From Haladaptatus pallidirubidus (GTDB lineage Archaea; Halobacteriota; Halobacteria; Halobacteriales; Haladaptataceae), in the NCBI RefSeq assembly GCF_020700235.1, contig NZ_CP085307.1:1-64000 (forward strand): DNA of 64,000 bases, written 5' to 3'. The position numbers were made by a program, and so were the translations under genes. Numbering within the stretch: the stretch's first letter is position 1; each line of letters starts with the position of its first letter. Positions 45,947-54,418 of this stretch are shown here, in pieces. The notes beneath the pieces are model-generated. The model saw only the letters and a list, made by a program, of their open reading frames with translations. It was not told the origin of the DNA and ran no database searches.

Positions 45947-46234
45947 GTACTTTTCTCATTGTTGAATTCTCCTGAGCACGATCCCCCCATTCCAACTCAG
46001 CCTCATCGACTGAGCCGGGGTGGCGTCAGTGCTCATGCACGACCTCGACTGAGTTCTACTTATACCCCGAGAACTGTTGAAGGGTTCGCGTTGTTTGTGA
46101 ATGGTAGTAATTCAGCAAACGCGGTTCTAATTGTGTGGATGGATAACATGATGTGAACTGGTATTCTAATCCGTGGACGACTAAACACTACCACTTCCCA
46201 CTTCATTCTTTGAGGGCGTCAAAGACCGATTAAC

Positions 46235-46294
46235 TAAGCGGAAGTAGATGAACCTCGGGACTCCCGAATCGATCGGTGTTCAATTTGTAGTGGG
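46235..46294 (+). repeat. Copy B of a diverged 60-bp repeat
   Basis: TAAGCGGAAGTAGATGAACC at the start, then CGGGACTCCCGAATCGATC and TTGTAGTG; 46 of 60 positions equal copy A at 38146-38205. No integrase remains next to this copy. Shorter lookalikes of the first 15 bases occur at 42732, 46681 and, reversed, at 48845-48858. Confidence 0.55.
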
Positions 46295-46340
46295 TATTTA
46301 CCGGAGTTTATACAACTATTGGCTGTCATCTATGACTTAG

Positions 46341-46607
46341 ATGAAGCCAGCTCGGTTCGTAACCCTTAGTTTCGTATATAGTGGAATAGTATTACTGGCA
46401 CAGTACGCTTTCCTCTTTGAGTCTCCTATCGCTGTCATCACACAACTTGGCGCTGGCCTCTCCATCTTGGGCACTGGACTCCTTCGATTGTACAAGCCCG
46501 AAGAATATGAACAAAAGCCAACGAACTACGGGCTACTAGCCTACGGAATGGCAATCCTGGCCCTCGTATTAACTGCGCTGTTTTTCGTCCAAATATTCAT
46601 GTTCTAG
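46341..46607 (+). CDS. Small three-TM membrane protein
   Basis: 88 residues: TM helices at about 5-23, 28-47 and 65-87, with the loop RLYKPEEYEQKPTNYG between the second and third. No family assigned. Intact start and stop, and the hydrophobic pattern is regular, so it looks real. Confidence 0.55.
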   Translation: MKPARFVTLSFVYSGIVLLAQYAFLFESPIAVITQLGAGLSILGTGLLRLYKPEEYEQKPTNYGLLAYGMAILALVLTALFFVQIFMF

Positions 46608-46747
46608 ACGGAAGCACTCTTTGTTCGATCTATGTTCTCTATATCTAGTATGAAGTCGATTTTCTGCTCCCTAACCTCATAAGCAGCAGTGGATTCTCTC
46701 AAAATTTTCCTCTCAACGGTTGCTTGTGATGTAATACGAATTCATCG

Positions 46748-46936
46748 TTAATCGTCACTATGGATAGCGGATGAAGAGAGGGTATCAGCTCCCTTCATTA
46801 TTGCGTAGAGTAATCCGGTGGGGAGAGCGGGATTTTGAATGATCGCGACAAGAGTACTTCGCACCCAAAAATGGAGTTCGACGCCGAATGCTGCAATGAA
46901 TTCATTCAGAAAATGAGTGAGTAGAAATCCAATCAA
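46748..46936 (-). CDS. Small membrane protein, hypothetical
   Basis: 62 residues from a TTG at 46936; the frame continues five or more codons upstream (LADLGS). Hydrophobic segments IGFLLTHFLNEFIAAFGVELHFW and TLVAIIQNPALPTGLLYAIM. Could be a complete two-helix protein or a fragment. Confidence 0.35.
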   Translation of the reverse strand: MIGFLLTHFLNEFIAAFGVELHFWVRSTLVAIIQNPALPTGLLYAIMKGADTLSSSAIHSDD

Positions 46937-46982
46937 GATACTGCCCAGGTCGGCGAGTAGGGTATGTTAGCGATGTGATTTA

Positions 46983-47337
46983 TTACTTCCGCAAAATCTT
47001 CTCCATTGCTTTTCCCCTTTGCTAACTCATCGATTAATTTATCCACGTAGCGAATTTCCTGCATAGTTGGCTCTTCGATGTCTTGCACTCGGACACCGCA
47101 AATCACACCCTCAATCAAAGCCCGCGAAGGGTTCAGTTGAGGAGCTTCCGCAATGAAAGTCTCAAAGTCTGTCTGTTTTTCCAGTTGGGATTCTAACTCT
47201 TCCTGGTCATATCCTGTCAACCAACGAATTATTTCATCAACTTCTGTTTTCGTGCGTCCCTTTTTCTCAGCCTTAGTGATATAAAGGGGATAAACACTTG
47301 CGAAACTCCTTGTATAGATCGAATGTTTTGTCGTAAT
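46983..47337 (-). pseudogene. DUF2200 protein with lost start and C-terminal frameshift
   Basis: The frame reads TTKHSIYTRSFASVYPLYIT, then KAEKKGRTKTEVDEIIRWLT, PQLNPSRALIEGVICGVRVQ and DIEEPTMQEIRYVDKLIDEL, a clear DUF2200 protein. Where ATG is expected (47337-47335) there is ATT, in the context TAATT that would have been a TAATG stop-start overlap. Near the end, one extra A in the run at about 47000 turns the expected KGKAMEKILRK-stop (TAA at 46983) into a longer out-of-family tail ending at 46933. Two independent lesions suggest real decay. Confidence 0.75.
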
Positions 47338-47512
47338 TATTTTATCTTGCTGTTATAATTCTCTTCTGCCTCGAGTAAGTGTTGATACTACCAATCACGT
47401 TCTTCTGCTGCGGTAGCGGAGGCATCAAGGGGAGAGTCTACATCACCCACAGCAGTGGCTGCGTATCTGGCGGCATACACAGCGTGGCTGGGAACGTGGG
47501 TTGTTGGCTTGG
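47337..47512 (-). pseudogene. Imm-5-like putative immunity protein, remnant
   Basis: The frame reads HVPSHAVYAARYAATAVGDV, DSPLDASATAAEERDW, a TAG where a Gln would be expected, then YQHLLEAEENYNSKIK and TAA. AVYAARYAA...ATAAEERDWQYQHLLE is the tail of the Imm-5 family (putative immunity proteins). The N-terminal part is gone, the DNA before it belonging to the VOC gene. It overlapped DUF2200 by the stop-start junction, so the two were once coupled. Confidence 0.6.
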
Positions 47513-47527
47513 ACCGCCACGTTCATC

Positions 47528-47923
47528 TCACTGCTGGACGATCTGGATGAGGTTCCCGCACGTATCGTCGAAGACAGCCATCGTGACGTCCCCGGCGGTC
47601 ATTGGCTCCTGGGTGAACTCGACGCCTTGCTCGCTCAGGCGTTCGTATTCGGCCTCCACGTCCTCGCACCCGAACTGCGTCCAGGGAATGCCGTTAGTGG
47701 CGAGCGCGTCGCGGTACGCCTCGAGCTCCTCGGCCACTGCTGGGTTCTGCGTGGGTTCTAGGAGTAGCTCGACGCCTTCGGGTGATTTTGGGCCGACCAC
47801 GGTCAGCCATCTTGCCCCGCCCGCCGGGACGTCGGTCTTCTTCTCGAAGCCAAGGACGTTCGTGTAGAACTCTAGGGCCTTCTGCTGGTCATCAACGTGT
47901 ACGTTTGTTACAGTAATTTCCAT
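47528..47923 (-). CDS. VOC/glyoxalase-family protein
   Basis: 131 residues: two beta-alpha-beta-beta-beta modules (MEITVTNVHVDDQQKALEFYTNVLGF, GVEFTQEPMTAGDVTMAVFDDTCGNLIQI). The metal positions include His9 and Glu52/53, and the C-terminal motif ends NLIQI. This is the PhnB/bleomycin-resistance-like branch. It lies four bases after an ArsR-type regulator on the same strand, a common pair in which the regulator controls the VOC enzyme. Confidence 0.87.
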   Translation of the reverse strand: MEITVTNVHVDDQQKALEFYTNVLGFEKKTDVPAGGARWLTVVGPKSPEGVELLLEPTQNPAVAEELEAYRDALATNGIPWTQFGCEDVEAEYERLSEQGVEFTQEPMTAGDVTMAVFDDTCGNLIQIVQQ

Positions 47924-47927
47924 TTGG

Positions 47928-48245
47928 TTAACTCCTCTCAGTTTCTGTTTCAGTGTCGTTCTCAGCCAGTCGGTTTAGCCAGGCTGCTGCCGCCTTGATA
48001 TGGCCTTCGCCTGCGAACTCCAGGACCTTGTACTTGCCCCGCCGGGTCGAGGCGATCAACCCGGCCTCCTCGAGGATGTCAAGGTGTTTGCTCACCCCTT
48101 GCCGGGACATGTCGACGTCGTGCTCCATAGTCAGGCGCACACAGAGTTCGTAGAGCGTCTGTTCGCTGTTGTCCGTCAATTCCTCTAGGATCAACCGCCG
48201 AGTACTGTCGGCCAACGCCCGGAACACGTCGTCGTTGGAGGTCAT
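47928..48245 (-). CDS. ArsR-family winged-helix repressor
   Basis: 105 residues from ATG 48245 (MTSNDDVFRALADSTRRLIL); the open frame extends far upstream but that part is not coding-like, and a TATA-like CTTATCTATA at 48273-48282 would give a leaderless mRNA at this ATG. The DNA-binding helix is SRQGVSKHLDILEEAGLI. Probably represses the VOC gene, whose start is four bases behind its stop. Confidence 0.87.
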   Translation of the reverse strand: MTSNDDVFRALADSTRRLILEELTDNSEQTLYELCVRLTMEHDVDMSRQGVSKHLDILEEAGLIASTRRGKYKVLEFAGEGHIKAAAAWLNRLAENDTETETERS

Positions 48246-48299
48246 GAGACAACATGTAACTAGATGGTTGCATGTATAGATAAGTCTACCGGTGAACCG

Positions 48300-48972
48300 T
48301 GAGGCCGAACAAATAGTACACTCTGGCCACTGTCTCAGCCCATCGGGCTTACATCGAGTACGTGTAGAAGACGCGATCCCCTCTGCGGTGGTTGCGGGCT
48401 GCCAGCGGGTCACTTCTTTCGGCCTGGTTCACCAACTTCCATACCTTTCGATGGTCCAGGGAAAGCAAATTGGTATGTCTGCACTGCCAAGCTCACGAAA
48501 CCAAGTGTATCGATAACTAAGCGGTTGTCGGTATCAACGTATCCGTTATAGAATAGCCGTGCAAGATGCGCGCCCTGTATTCAACACAACTCTTGAAACC
48601 TATCACCATCCACTGTTCATTCTAAACAATAGGCAAGAATAGGATTCCGCTATACCGCATATTCGCTTGCAAACTAAGCTGGAGTCTGTCCACACCTGCT
48701 TAGTGCAACAGGCGGTAGTGATACGAACGGATCTCAACTAAGTTATTCCGAGTTCACTGTCGTCTAAAATCATAACCAGCAATAAAATCACCCCCCTACC
48801 GAACTCTCGGGGGAGTCGATGGTGTCTTTCTGGGCTGCCCAATGCCTCTACTTCCGGATTCCCCGCCACCAATCCGATGCTCATTGGCTAGTACAATCTA
48901 CTAACTTCAGTAAGGGTACGAGCTCAACTGCGCCAGCATCAATACGGTGATTCACCCGAGGGAACCGGGATT
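48300..48972. other. Intergenic stretch, no gene supported
   Basis: About 670 bp. Contains CTACTTCCGG at 48848-48857, the reverse of the start of the 60-bp repeat, next to the palindrome-like CTGGGCTGCCCA. No hairpin-tail or transposase sequence could be identified. Confidence 0.4.
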
Positions 48973-50013
48973 TTAACCGGCAGTTGTCCCGAACGCGTCG
49001 ACACCGACCCAACTCACGACGAATCCGCCGATGAGAATCGGAATCCAGTACACAGAACCACGGAATATCACGACTGCAGCAAACGACGTCTCTAATCCAA
49101 CTGCGATACTCGGTAAGCTTGCAAGAATCGCCACAAGGACAGTCTCAATGCCACCAGTACCACCCGGAAGCGGTGTAATGCTGGCGAGGGTACCCATCGG
49201 GACAACGAACAGCATCACCGAGAACGGAATCGATGTCCCGATTGCCCAGAACGCCGCCCACAGTGCAATCATTTGAAAAACCCATCCGAGAGTTGAGGCA
49301 GTGAGCGTAAGAACGATTCCTCGGCGATTGGTCGCTATACGTTCAATTGCGCCAAAGAACCCCTCAATCCTAGATTTGATACCGGAGTCGTCGAGAGGTG
49401 AGATACCAGGCAGAGCTTCCGTAAGTCGCTGGACGAGTGGTGTGAGCACGGATTCAAGTCTCTGTTCAACGGCGTCTCGATTCCGCCATCCGAGGTAAAT
49501 CAACGCAGGGACAACAGCGGCGAGTCCGACCACAAGACCAATCGCAACCCGTAACCGTTGACTAAAGGTGATTTCAGTGGCGAAGTACGCCGCTCCGATA
49601 AGCGCAAGCGTGACTGACGGCAAGAAATTGATTGTATCGACACTCGCAATCGCTGCGAGGCCGCGCTCGTACTCCGTCTCGGCAACCTTCGAAATGAGGA
49701 GGGCTGCAACAGGTTCTCCGCCTGCCTGTCCGAATGGGGTCACATTGTTCGAAAACATGGCCCCGTTGAGAACGAGGAACGACCGAACCACCGAGAGGCG
49801 TACACCTAGAACTGCTAGTACTGTCCGAAGACCAAGTGCCCATGCGGCGAGCCATCCAACTGTGACTGCACCGACGAGGACGACGAGACCAGCATCAGCG
49901 CGCGACAACACTCGGAGGAGATCCTCGATACCCACAAGATAAAGTATCCCACTTAGTATGACGAGAGTACCGAGGAATCCAACAGCGGTGACTCGTCGCT
50001 GGTTCGTAGTCAT
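48973..50013 (-). CDS. LPG-synthase-TM/flippase-like membrane protein (UPF0104)
   Basis: 346 residues, about eight TM helices. The family signatures are LNGAMFSNNVTPFGQAGGEPVAALLI and ASITPLPGGTGGIETVLVAIL. It is a distant paralogue of the protein at 23310 but stands alone rather than in a glycan operon. Probable lipid or lipid-linked sugar translocation; substrate unknown. Confidence 0.83.
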   Translation of the reverse strand: MTTNQRRVTAVGFLGTLVILSGILYLVGIEDLLRVLSRADAGLVVLVGAVTVGWLAAWALGLRTVLAVLGVRLSVVRSFLVLNGAMFSNNVTPFGQAGGEPVAALLISKVAETEYERGLAAIASVDTINFLPSVTLALIGAAYFATEITFSQRLRVAIGLVVGLAAVVPALIYLGWRNRDAVEQRLESVLTPLVQRLTEALPGISPLDDSGIKSRIEGFFGAIERIATNRRGIVLTLTASTLGWVFQMIALWAAFWAIGTSIPFSVMLFVVPMGTLASITPLPGGTGGIETVLVAILASLPSIAVGLETSFAAVVIFRGSVYWIPILIGGFVVSWVGVDAFGTTAG

Positions 50014-50445
50014 AGCATGTCTGCACCCAGCAACTGTATCAATCCACTGGCCTTCTCGCGAAGAGCGGTACGTCAGAAGTGGGGATGATCAGCTATCGCC
50101 CTGTGTCGGCTGATTCGCCTGCTCAGTCTGCACTTTCACGAGTGGATTCAGCACTCGCCCATGTGACCGCGCCATTGAAAGTCCCGTGATTAATTTGCAA
50201 TTTTTCGATTGACGTGAGAGGCGGATTTCGGCCGCTGTATGCGGCATTTCTTTAATTGGTTCTCTGCTCATGTCTCTCCGTCCTGATCGATATTAGTTAG
50301 TTAGTACGGGATACTAATTGACTCGAATTATATCTTAATCAAATCTAACTTGTATAATTATAATAACCTACGAAAAACTTATCTAGATTGATTTAATAAC
50401 GTATTCTAGAAACAACACCTGCACCGAGCCACGAGTGATCCCCCT
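50014..50445. other. Intergenic stretch with one small frame
   Basis: Contains the possible small gene at 50089-50271. AT-rich sequence at 50280-50400 likely includes the promoter of the beta-helix lipoprotein. Confidence 0.4.
50089..50271 (-). CDS. Small hypothetical protein
   Basis: 60 residues, MSREPIKEMPHTAAEIRLSR and so on, preceded by GGACGGAGAG as a possible ribosome-binding site. Basic rather than acidic, which is unusual for this genome, so it may be a chance frame. Confidence 0.3.
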   Translation of the reverse strand: MSREPIKEMPHTAAEIRLSRQSKNCKLITGLSMARSHGRVLNPLVKVQTEQANQPTQGDS

Positions 50446-51810
50446 ATGACACCACCTCCAACCGTTGACACAGATAATCGCGAATCGCACAGCAGACGGG
50501 CATTTCTGGCGACAGGCGCAAGTGTTGGAGCGACAGCTCTGTCGGGTTGTCTCCTCCCGACAAGTTCGGGAGGCGAGAGTGTACCGTCCACAGGCCCGAC
50601 AAACAACAGCACAAACGCAACAAACGGTAATTTCGGATCGATCGATCCCAAGCCGTGGCGCGGCGAGTTCCGCAATGTGGTGAACATGGCGAAGGCAGGC
50701 GCAGATCCGACTGGAGACGAGGATGTCTCGCCCGTAATCCAGCGCGAGATTGGGAGTGATACACTCCTCTACTTCCCACCCGGACGCTACAAAATGAACA
50801 GCCAGGTTCGGCGCGTCGGGCTTCAGAACCTCGGCATTATCGGGCAGAACGCGACGCTCGTTCACGGAAAAGTGGATGCAATCCATGGATTCGATGTGAC
50901 AGCGGGCGAGTTCCACGGTCCTGCCCAGCACTTCAAAATCGGAATCCCCGATAATCCACACCGAGGCAAGTTCCTTTTCGGTGGGTTCACGCTCGATTGG
51001 CGAGGAGAAAATCAGGGGATGCAGGTGTTGAATCACCATACGGCTGGAACGTCGGAGATTCGCTCGCTTCGCCAGGTCGGGATGCATTCGCTCGGGTGCC
51101 AGGGACCGCTGCGGGTCCACCCGGCAACAGAGGAAGCACGAGCCCGTGTGAGCAACGTCGACTTTCGCTTTGGTGGGCTCACATACCAGAAGACGATTAA
51201 CACGCGTGACACCTACGACGGTGGGCCGTACGCTGGCCGTTCGTGGGCGACATCAGGAATCACGATGCACCCGAAGGCACATGGATACCTCCGCGTCGAG
51301 AATTCGCTGTTCGGTGGCTGGCCGGATAACGGTATTTACGTGATTGGCGGCCATCCAGAGACGGGCTATGCGATGGTTGAAGTCGTGAACAGTATCGCGG
51401 CGAACAGCCAGGCGTCGAACATCCGTGTTGGTGGCAATAACTCACGGATTCACAACTGTGTGGTAGTGACCGACCGCTCATTTGGCGAGGAGTTCTACTA
51501 CGAGCAGCGCCCGATTCGCATCGACGATGGCACGTGTACGGTCTCGAATACGAAAATCGTCCAGACAAAGCCGACGGGATGGTCGCTGACGGTGATGCAC
51601 GGTGTTGAGAAAGCAGTGATCCAAAATGTGGAGGTGACAATCAGGGGTACGCCAATGAAAGCGCTAGTTGTCAACGACGACGTTGGCCAGGCAATAGTCA
51701 AGGACTTCGTGATCAACACGCCAGGGTGGAATGCATCGAAACAGCGAGTCATTCGGAACGGAGGAGCGACGCTCACGAACGTGTTTCTCGACGGCGAAAA
51801 AATCGCGTGA
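50446..51810 (+). CDS. Tat-exported beta-helix lipoprotein (pectate-lyase-like fold)
   Basis: 454 residues. SRRAFLATGASVGATALSGC at 16-35 joins a Tat motif to a lipobox, so the mature protein is probably lipid-anchored, followed by a Ser/Thr/Asn linker (36-65). The body has parallel beta-helix rungs (LQNLGIIGQNATLVHGKVDAI, NSIAANSQASNIRVGGNNSRI, RVIRNGGATLTNVFLDGEK) and the opening KAGADPTGDEDVSPVIQ seen in pectate lyase/tailspike proteins. May bind or cleave an exopolysaccharide; no catalytic residues identified with confidence. Confidence 0.8.
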   Translation: MTPPPTVDTDNRESHSRRAFLATGASVGATALSGCLLPTSSGGESVPSTGPTNNSTNATNGNFGSIDPKPWRGEFRNVVNMAKAGADPTGDEDVSPVIQREIGSDTLLYFPPGRYKMNSQVRRVGLQNLGIIGQNATLVHGKVDAIHGFDVTAGEFHGPAQHFKIGIPDNPHRGKFLFGGFTLDWRGENQGMQVLNHHTAGTSEIRSLRQVGMHSLGCQGPLRVHPATEEARARVSNVDFRFGGLTYQKTINTRDTYDGGPYAGRSWATSGITMHPKAHGYLRVENSLFGGWPDNGIYVIGGHPETGYAMVEVVNSIAANSQASNIRVGGNNSRIHNCVVVTDRSFGEEFYYEQRPIRIDDGTCTVSNTKIVQTKPTGWSLTVMHGVEKAVIQNVEVTIRGTPMKALVVNDDVGQAIVKDFVINTPGWNASKQRVIRNGGATLTNVFLDGEKIA

Positions 51811-51815
51811 GGTTT

Positions 51816-52103
51816 TCAGACGCGCTCGAATCGATCGCCATTCACCGGGAAGACGCTCCGTGCATAGAACTTCATCAGATACGCAGCACCAAACCATGAG
51901 AAAATAACCATCCACCCGCTCGTATCTTGTGAAACGTTGAGAATATACAGTGCAACCGCACCTACGCTCCCGAGGACGACGATCTGTATCAGACCGCCGA
52001 CGAGCAGGACTTTGATGAGACCGATGAGTATCGCGGTATGACGCCGTACTGTTTCTCGCGCGGTTTCGTTTGGTGCTTCGATCGATAACGGTGGGATTTG
52101 CAT
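51816..52103 (-). CDS. Small two-TM membrane protein next to regulator
   Basis: 95 residues from ATG 52103. GGAGG eight bases upstream supports this start over earlier ATGs at 52118 and 52127 that would overlap the regulator gene. TM helices IGLIKVLLVGGLIQIVVLGSVGAVALYIL and MVIFSWFGAAYLMKFYA. Cotranscribed with the small winged-helix gene immediately before it. Family not recognised. Confidence 0.65.
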   Translation of the reverse strand: MQIPPLSIEAPNETARETVRRHTAILIGLIKVLLVGGLIQIVVLGSVGAVALYILNVSQDTSGWMVIFSWFGAAYLMKFYARSVFPVNGDRFERV

Positions 52104-52107
52104 GGCC

Positions 52108-52329
52108 TCATCCTCCATTCTCCTCATCAGCAAGTGGATCGTCCACTAACTCGTACAATGCGGTCTTCGCGTGAATGTTCTCAAGATAGCCGGCAGCGGC
52201 GAGGATTCCCAAGCGATTGTGGATGTATTGGCGTGAGCGACCGGTTTCGTCGACGATATACGATTGAGTAGCGCGTCCTTCTCGAAGGAGTTCGAGAATT
52301 TCTTTGTCGACATCTGTGAGCGAGACCAT
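52108..52329 (-). CDS. Small winged-helix DNA-binding protein
   Basis: 73 residues from ATG 52329 (MVSLTDVDKEILELLREGRA). Helix-turn-helix TQSYIVDETGRSRQYIHNRLGIL and a wing (YLENIHAKTALYEL). It is transcribed away from the secretion operon, with the inverted repeat at 52382-52443 between them, so it is a natural candidate to bind there. Confidence 0.75.
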   Translation of the reverse strand: MVSLTDVDKEILELLREGRATQSYIVDETGRSRQYIHNRLGILAAAGYLENIHAKTALYELVDDPLADEENGG

Positions 52330-52381
52330 GCTACTGGGTTTGTATAGGAGCATGTAAAACAGCCCTATTCCGGACTACTAG

Positions 52382-52443
52382 TACTTTACGGATACACCAA
52401 CAGTATTCGGCAACACAAGACAAACCACTGTGTCCGTAAAGTA
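52382..52443. promoter_or_regulatory. Long inverted repeat in the divergent promoter region
   Basis: Left arm TACTTTACGGATACA (52382-52396), right arm TGTGTCCGTAAAGTA (52429-52443), 14 of 15 positions pair, spacer 32 bp. It lies between the small regulator gene and the secretion operon, just ahead of a TATA-like TATTTATC at 52442. Operator, or possibly a recombination/nicking site. Confidence 0.55.
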
Positions 52444-52451
52444 TTTATCTA

Positions 52452-52465
52452 GAGATCTAGATCTC
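52452..52465. promoter_or_regulatory. Perfect 14-bp palindrome GAGATCTAGATCTC
   Basis: Begins right after the TATA-like element and sits where the transcription start of the secretion operon would be, so a repressor bound here could block initiation. Confidence 0.5.
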
Positions 52466-52582
52466 ATAGTGAACACGATGATTGAACAAAAGCCGAAATC
52501 GGATGAAACAACCATCTCAAGCCGGTTTCAACAATTCAAGGACTACTCACTACAGAGCTGTCACTCTCAGAACCGCTTGATC

Positions 52583-52969
52583 ATGAAGATAGGTGGTGTC
52601 ATTCCCGTTCAATCCATCCGAAAGAGCGTTAGTGCCATCACCCTGTTGTCAGTGTTTTCAATGCCGGTCGCAGCACAAGCGACTAACGAAGCAAGCGACG
52701 TGATGTGCTCATCCGGCCTTGGTCCTGTAATCACACTCGCATTTGGGATGATCACGCTTGGGATGATTCTGCTCTCGGCGTTCCGCGGTGCCATCGCGAT
52801 AAACAAGATAGGGAGTGCCCGATCGGACAAGAAAAAAGAAGGCCGCGAGGCGCTCAAGGGTGCGATCATCACGTTCCTTGGCGCGTGGTTCTTCCCACTG
52901 TTCGCAGTCGTCATCGACAAAGCAGGCGTGAGCACGCTCTCGTGCGTGAATTTCGCGAACATCATGTGA
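52583..52969 (+). CDS. Small two-TM protein, VirB2/pilin-like candidate
   Basis: 128 residues from ATG 52583. It has a Sec-type signal (residues 1-33, ending AAQA), then two TM helices (VITLAFGMITLGMILLSAF, LKGAIITFLGAWFFPLFAVVI) with a short basic loop (SARSDKKKEG) and paired cysteines (MCSSG, LSCVN). Size, signal and two-helix topology fit VirB2/TrbC-like pilins of type IV secretion systems. An earlier ATG at 52478 gives a 163-residue form. First gene of the operon; 24 bp before the channel gene. No sequence match to VirB2 claimed. Confidence 0.6.
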   Translation: MKIGGVIPVQSIRKSVSAITLLSVFSMPVAAQATNEASDVMCSSGLGPVITLAFGMITLGMILLSAFRGAIAINKIGSARSDKKKEGREALKGAIITFLGAWFFPLFAVVIDKAGVSTLSCVNFANIM

Positions 52970-52993
52970 GCCACATGGCTCACTGTTCTGACT

Positions 52994-54361
52994 ATGATTC
53001 GGAATCGTAACACCAGCTGGCTGTCGGTGCTCTGTCTCGTCGCGATAGTTGCACTACTCACTACTCCCGTCACCGCACAACAAGTCGCAGCAAACAACTC
53101 AACGACATCTCAGCATCACTGGATCGGTGGCCCAAGTACTGGACAAAGATCGCCTCCAGACAACGTATCGACAACGAACGGTACCAATTCCACGAACGGC
53201 AGCAACGGAGGGAATGACAACGGCGGTGGCATTCTCGACGGAATCGGCCCATCGATCAACCCAGCAGATATGGCGAAGGGCCAGCTCAAAGCAATCGCTG
53301 GGATTTTCCTCGGACTCGGGAAGGGGATCGCGAATACAGTTCGCCATAGTGTCGCCTCGATTCCCGCCCCAGGCCAACCCGACAAACCGAGTACCTGGGT
53401 GAACCCACAAAACGGCGTGTGGCCCGGTGTATATCGAGCCGCCCAGTGGACCTCTGGTCTTGGTGCGGTCGTTCTGATGGCCGGGTTCGGCATGTCCTTC
53501 TACCGATCGGATCCCTACGAGAAACGTCACGCCTGGAAGCGCGTTGGTATCGCATTCATCATGCTGGCCACAACCTGGATCATCCCCCCACTTATCCTCC
53601 ACTTGGCGAACGAGACAGTGATGTCCATCGCACCCGGCGGTGCCGAGTTCATCCAGACGAACTCAAAGCTCGCGAAGCTGGGCGTTGGGATTGGTTTCGG
53701 TGTCATTCTCGGTATTGTGCAAACCGGGACGGTAGCGGTTGGAATTCTTGTCCTCGGCCTTGAACGCGCGCTCATTTATTTGAGCGTGTTTCTGTGGCCA
53801 CTCGCCTGGGCCTGCCGGAGTTACACCGGGTTCCTGAAGAGCATTGGTGACACGTTCGTCTACCTCTTTGGCGTCGTGATCGTTACGAAGCTCTTCCAGG
53901 CACTTGTCCTCAAACTCCTCGCGGAGCTTCCCTGGACATCCTCACCACTTGGTGTGCTGGAGACATCCGCACTCGTCGTCGGTGGTCTTGGATTCGCGTT
54001 GCTCATTCTTCCGAGACAGATGCTCGCGCACGCGAATGACGCCGCTTCGGTTGCCCTTGGGACGTCTGCATCGAACCAACGGAAGGCAGGTGAATACGTC
54101 GACAAGGCTGGTGAGCGCGTCGGCCACGAAGTTCATGAGAAAGTCCAGGACTACCGCAGCGACGATTCGAGTTGGGAGCAGTCGGAGAACTCGACATTTC
54201 GTACAGGTACCTCAGCGAAGGTGGACACTGTGAACTACCGCTCGGTGGATAACGCACTGAATGCCGACGGTGGTATCGACGCCCAAGAAGCTCGCGAAGA
54301 GCAGGAACGCGCTAATTACGAACTCAGCCAAGGCCGTGAGATATTGCAGCGATACGACTAA
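52994..54361 (+). CDS. VirB6/TrbL-like multi-TM secretion channel protein
   Basis: 455 residues. It has a signal peptide (1-28), an Asn/Gly/Ser-rich extracellular linker (30-80), and then about seven TM helices (GAVVLMAGFGMSFY, VGIAFIMLATTWIIPPLIL, LGVGIGFGVILGIVQTGTVAVGILVLGL, LIYLSVFLWPLAWAC). A charged C-terminal cytoplasmic tail (360-455) contains predicted helix HEVHEKVQDY. Topology and position immediately before a VirB4-like ATPase match VirB6/TrbL-type inner-membrane channel proteins of conjugation machines. Confidence 0.68.
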   Translation: MIRNRNTSWLSVLCLVAIVALLTTPVTAQQVAANNSTTSQHHWIGGPSTGQRSPPDNVSTTNGTNSTNGSNGGNDNGGGILDGIGPSINPADMAKGQLKAIAGIFLGLGKGIANTVRHSVASIPAPGQPDKPSTWVNPQNGVWPGVYRAAQWTSGLGAVVLMAGFGMSFYRSDPYEKRHAWKRVGIAFIMLATTWIIPPLILHLANETVMSIAPGGAEFIQTNSKLAKLGVGIGFGVILGIVQTGTVAVGILVLGLERALIYLSVFLWPLAWACRSYTGFLKSIGDTFVYLFGVVIVTKLFQALVLKLLAELPWTSSPLGVLETSALVVGGLGFALLILPRQMLAHANDAASVALGTSASNQRKAGEYVDKAGERVGHEVHEKVQDYRSDDSSWEQSENSTFRTGTSAKVDTVNYRSVDNALNADGGIDAQEAREEQERANYELSQGREILQRYD

Positions 54362-54371
54362 CCCCCGTTTC

Positions 54372-54409
54372 GGTTCACGCCGCCGTCCCAGTGCAAGGCT
54401 GGGAGACGG
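54372..54409 (+). ncRNA. Conserved spacer hairpin 1 (7-nt TGCAAGG loop)
   Basis: After GGTTCACGCCG, the stem CCGTC-CCAG (54383-54391) pairs with CTGG-GA-GACGG (54399-54409) around the loop TGCAAGG, ending 10 bp before the ATPase ATG at 54419. A similar element precedes the gene at 58772. A cis-acting mRNA structure is more likely than a free RNA. Confidence 0.5.
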
Positions 54410-54418
54410 ACCTTACCC

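Larger units (their letters stand above)
45744..46340. other. Intergenic stretch with small frame and repeat copy
   Basis: Holds the small frame 45794-45946 and repeat copy B (46235-46294), both listed. The rest shows nothing supported. Confidence 0.4.

Noticed and set aside
48541..48760. Possible transposase remnant
   Set aside because: No reading frame on either strand gave a recognisable transposase segment.
50383..51120. A 245-codon minus-strand frame opposite the beta-helix lipoprotein
   Set aside because: Cys- and Arg-rich translation unlike haloarchaeal proteins; the plus strand encodes a complete Tat lipoprotein.
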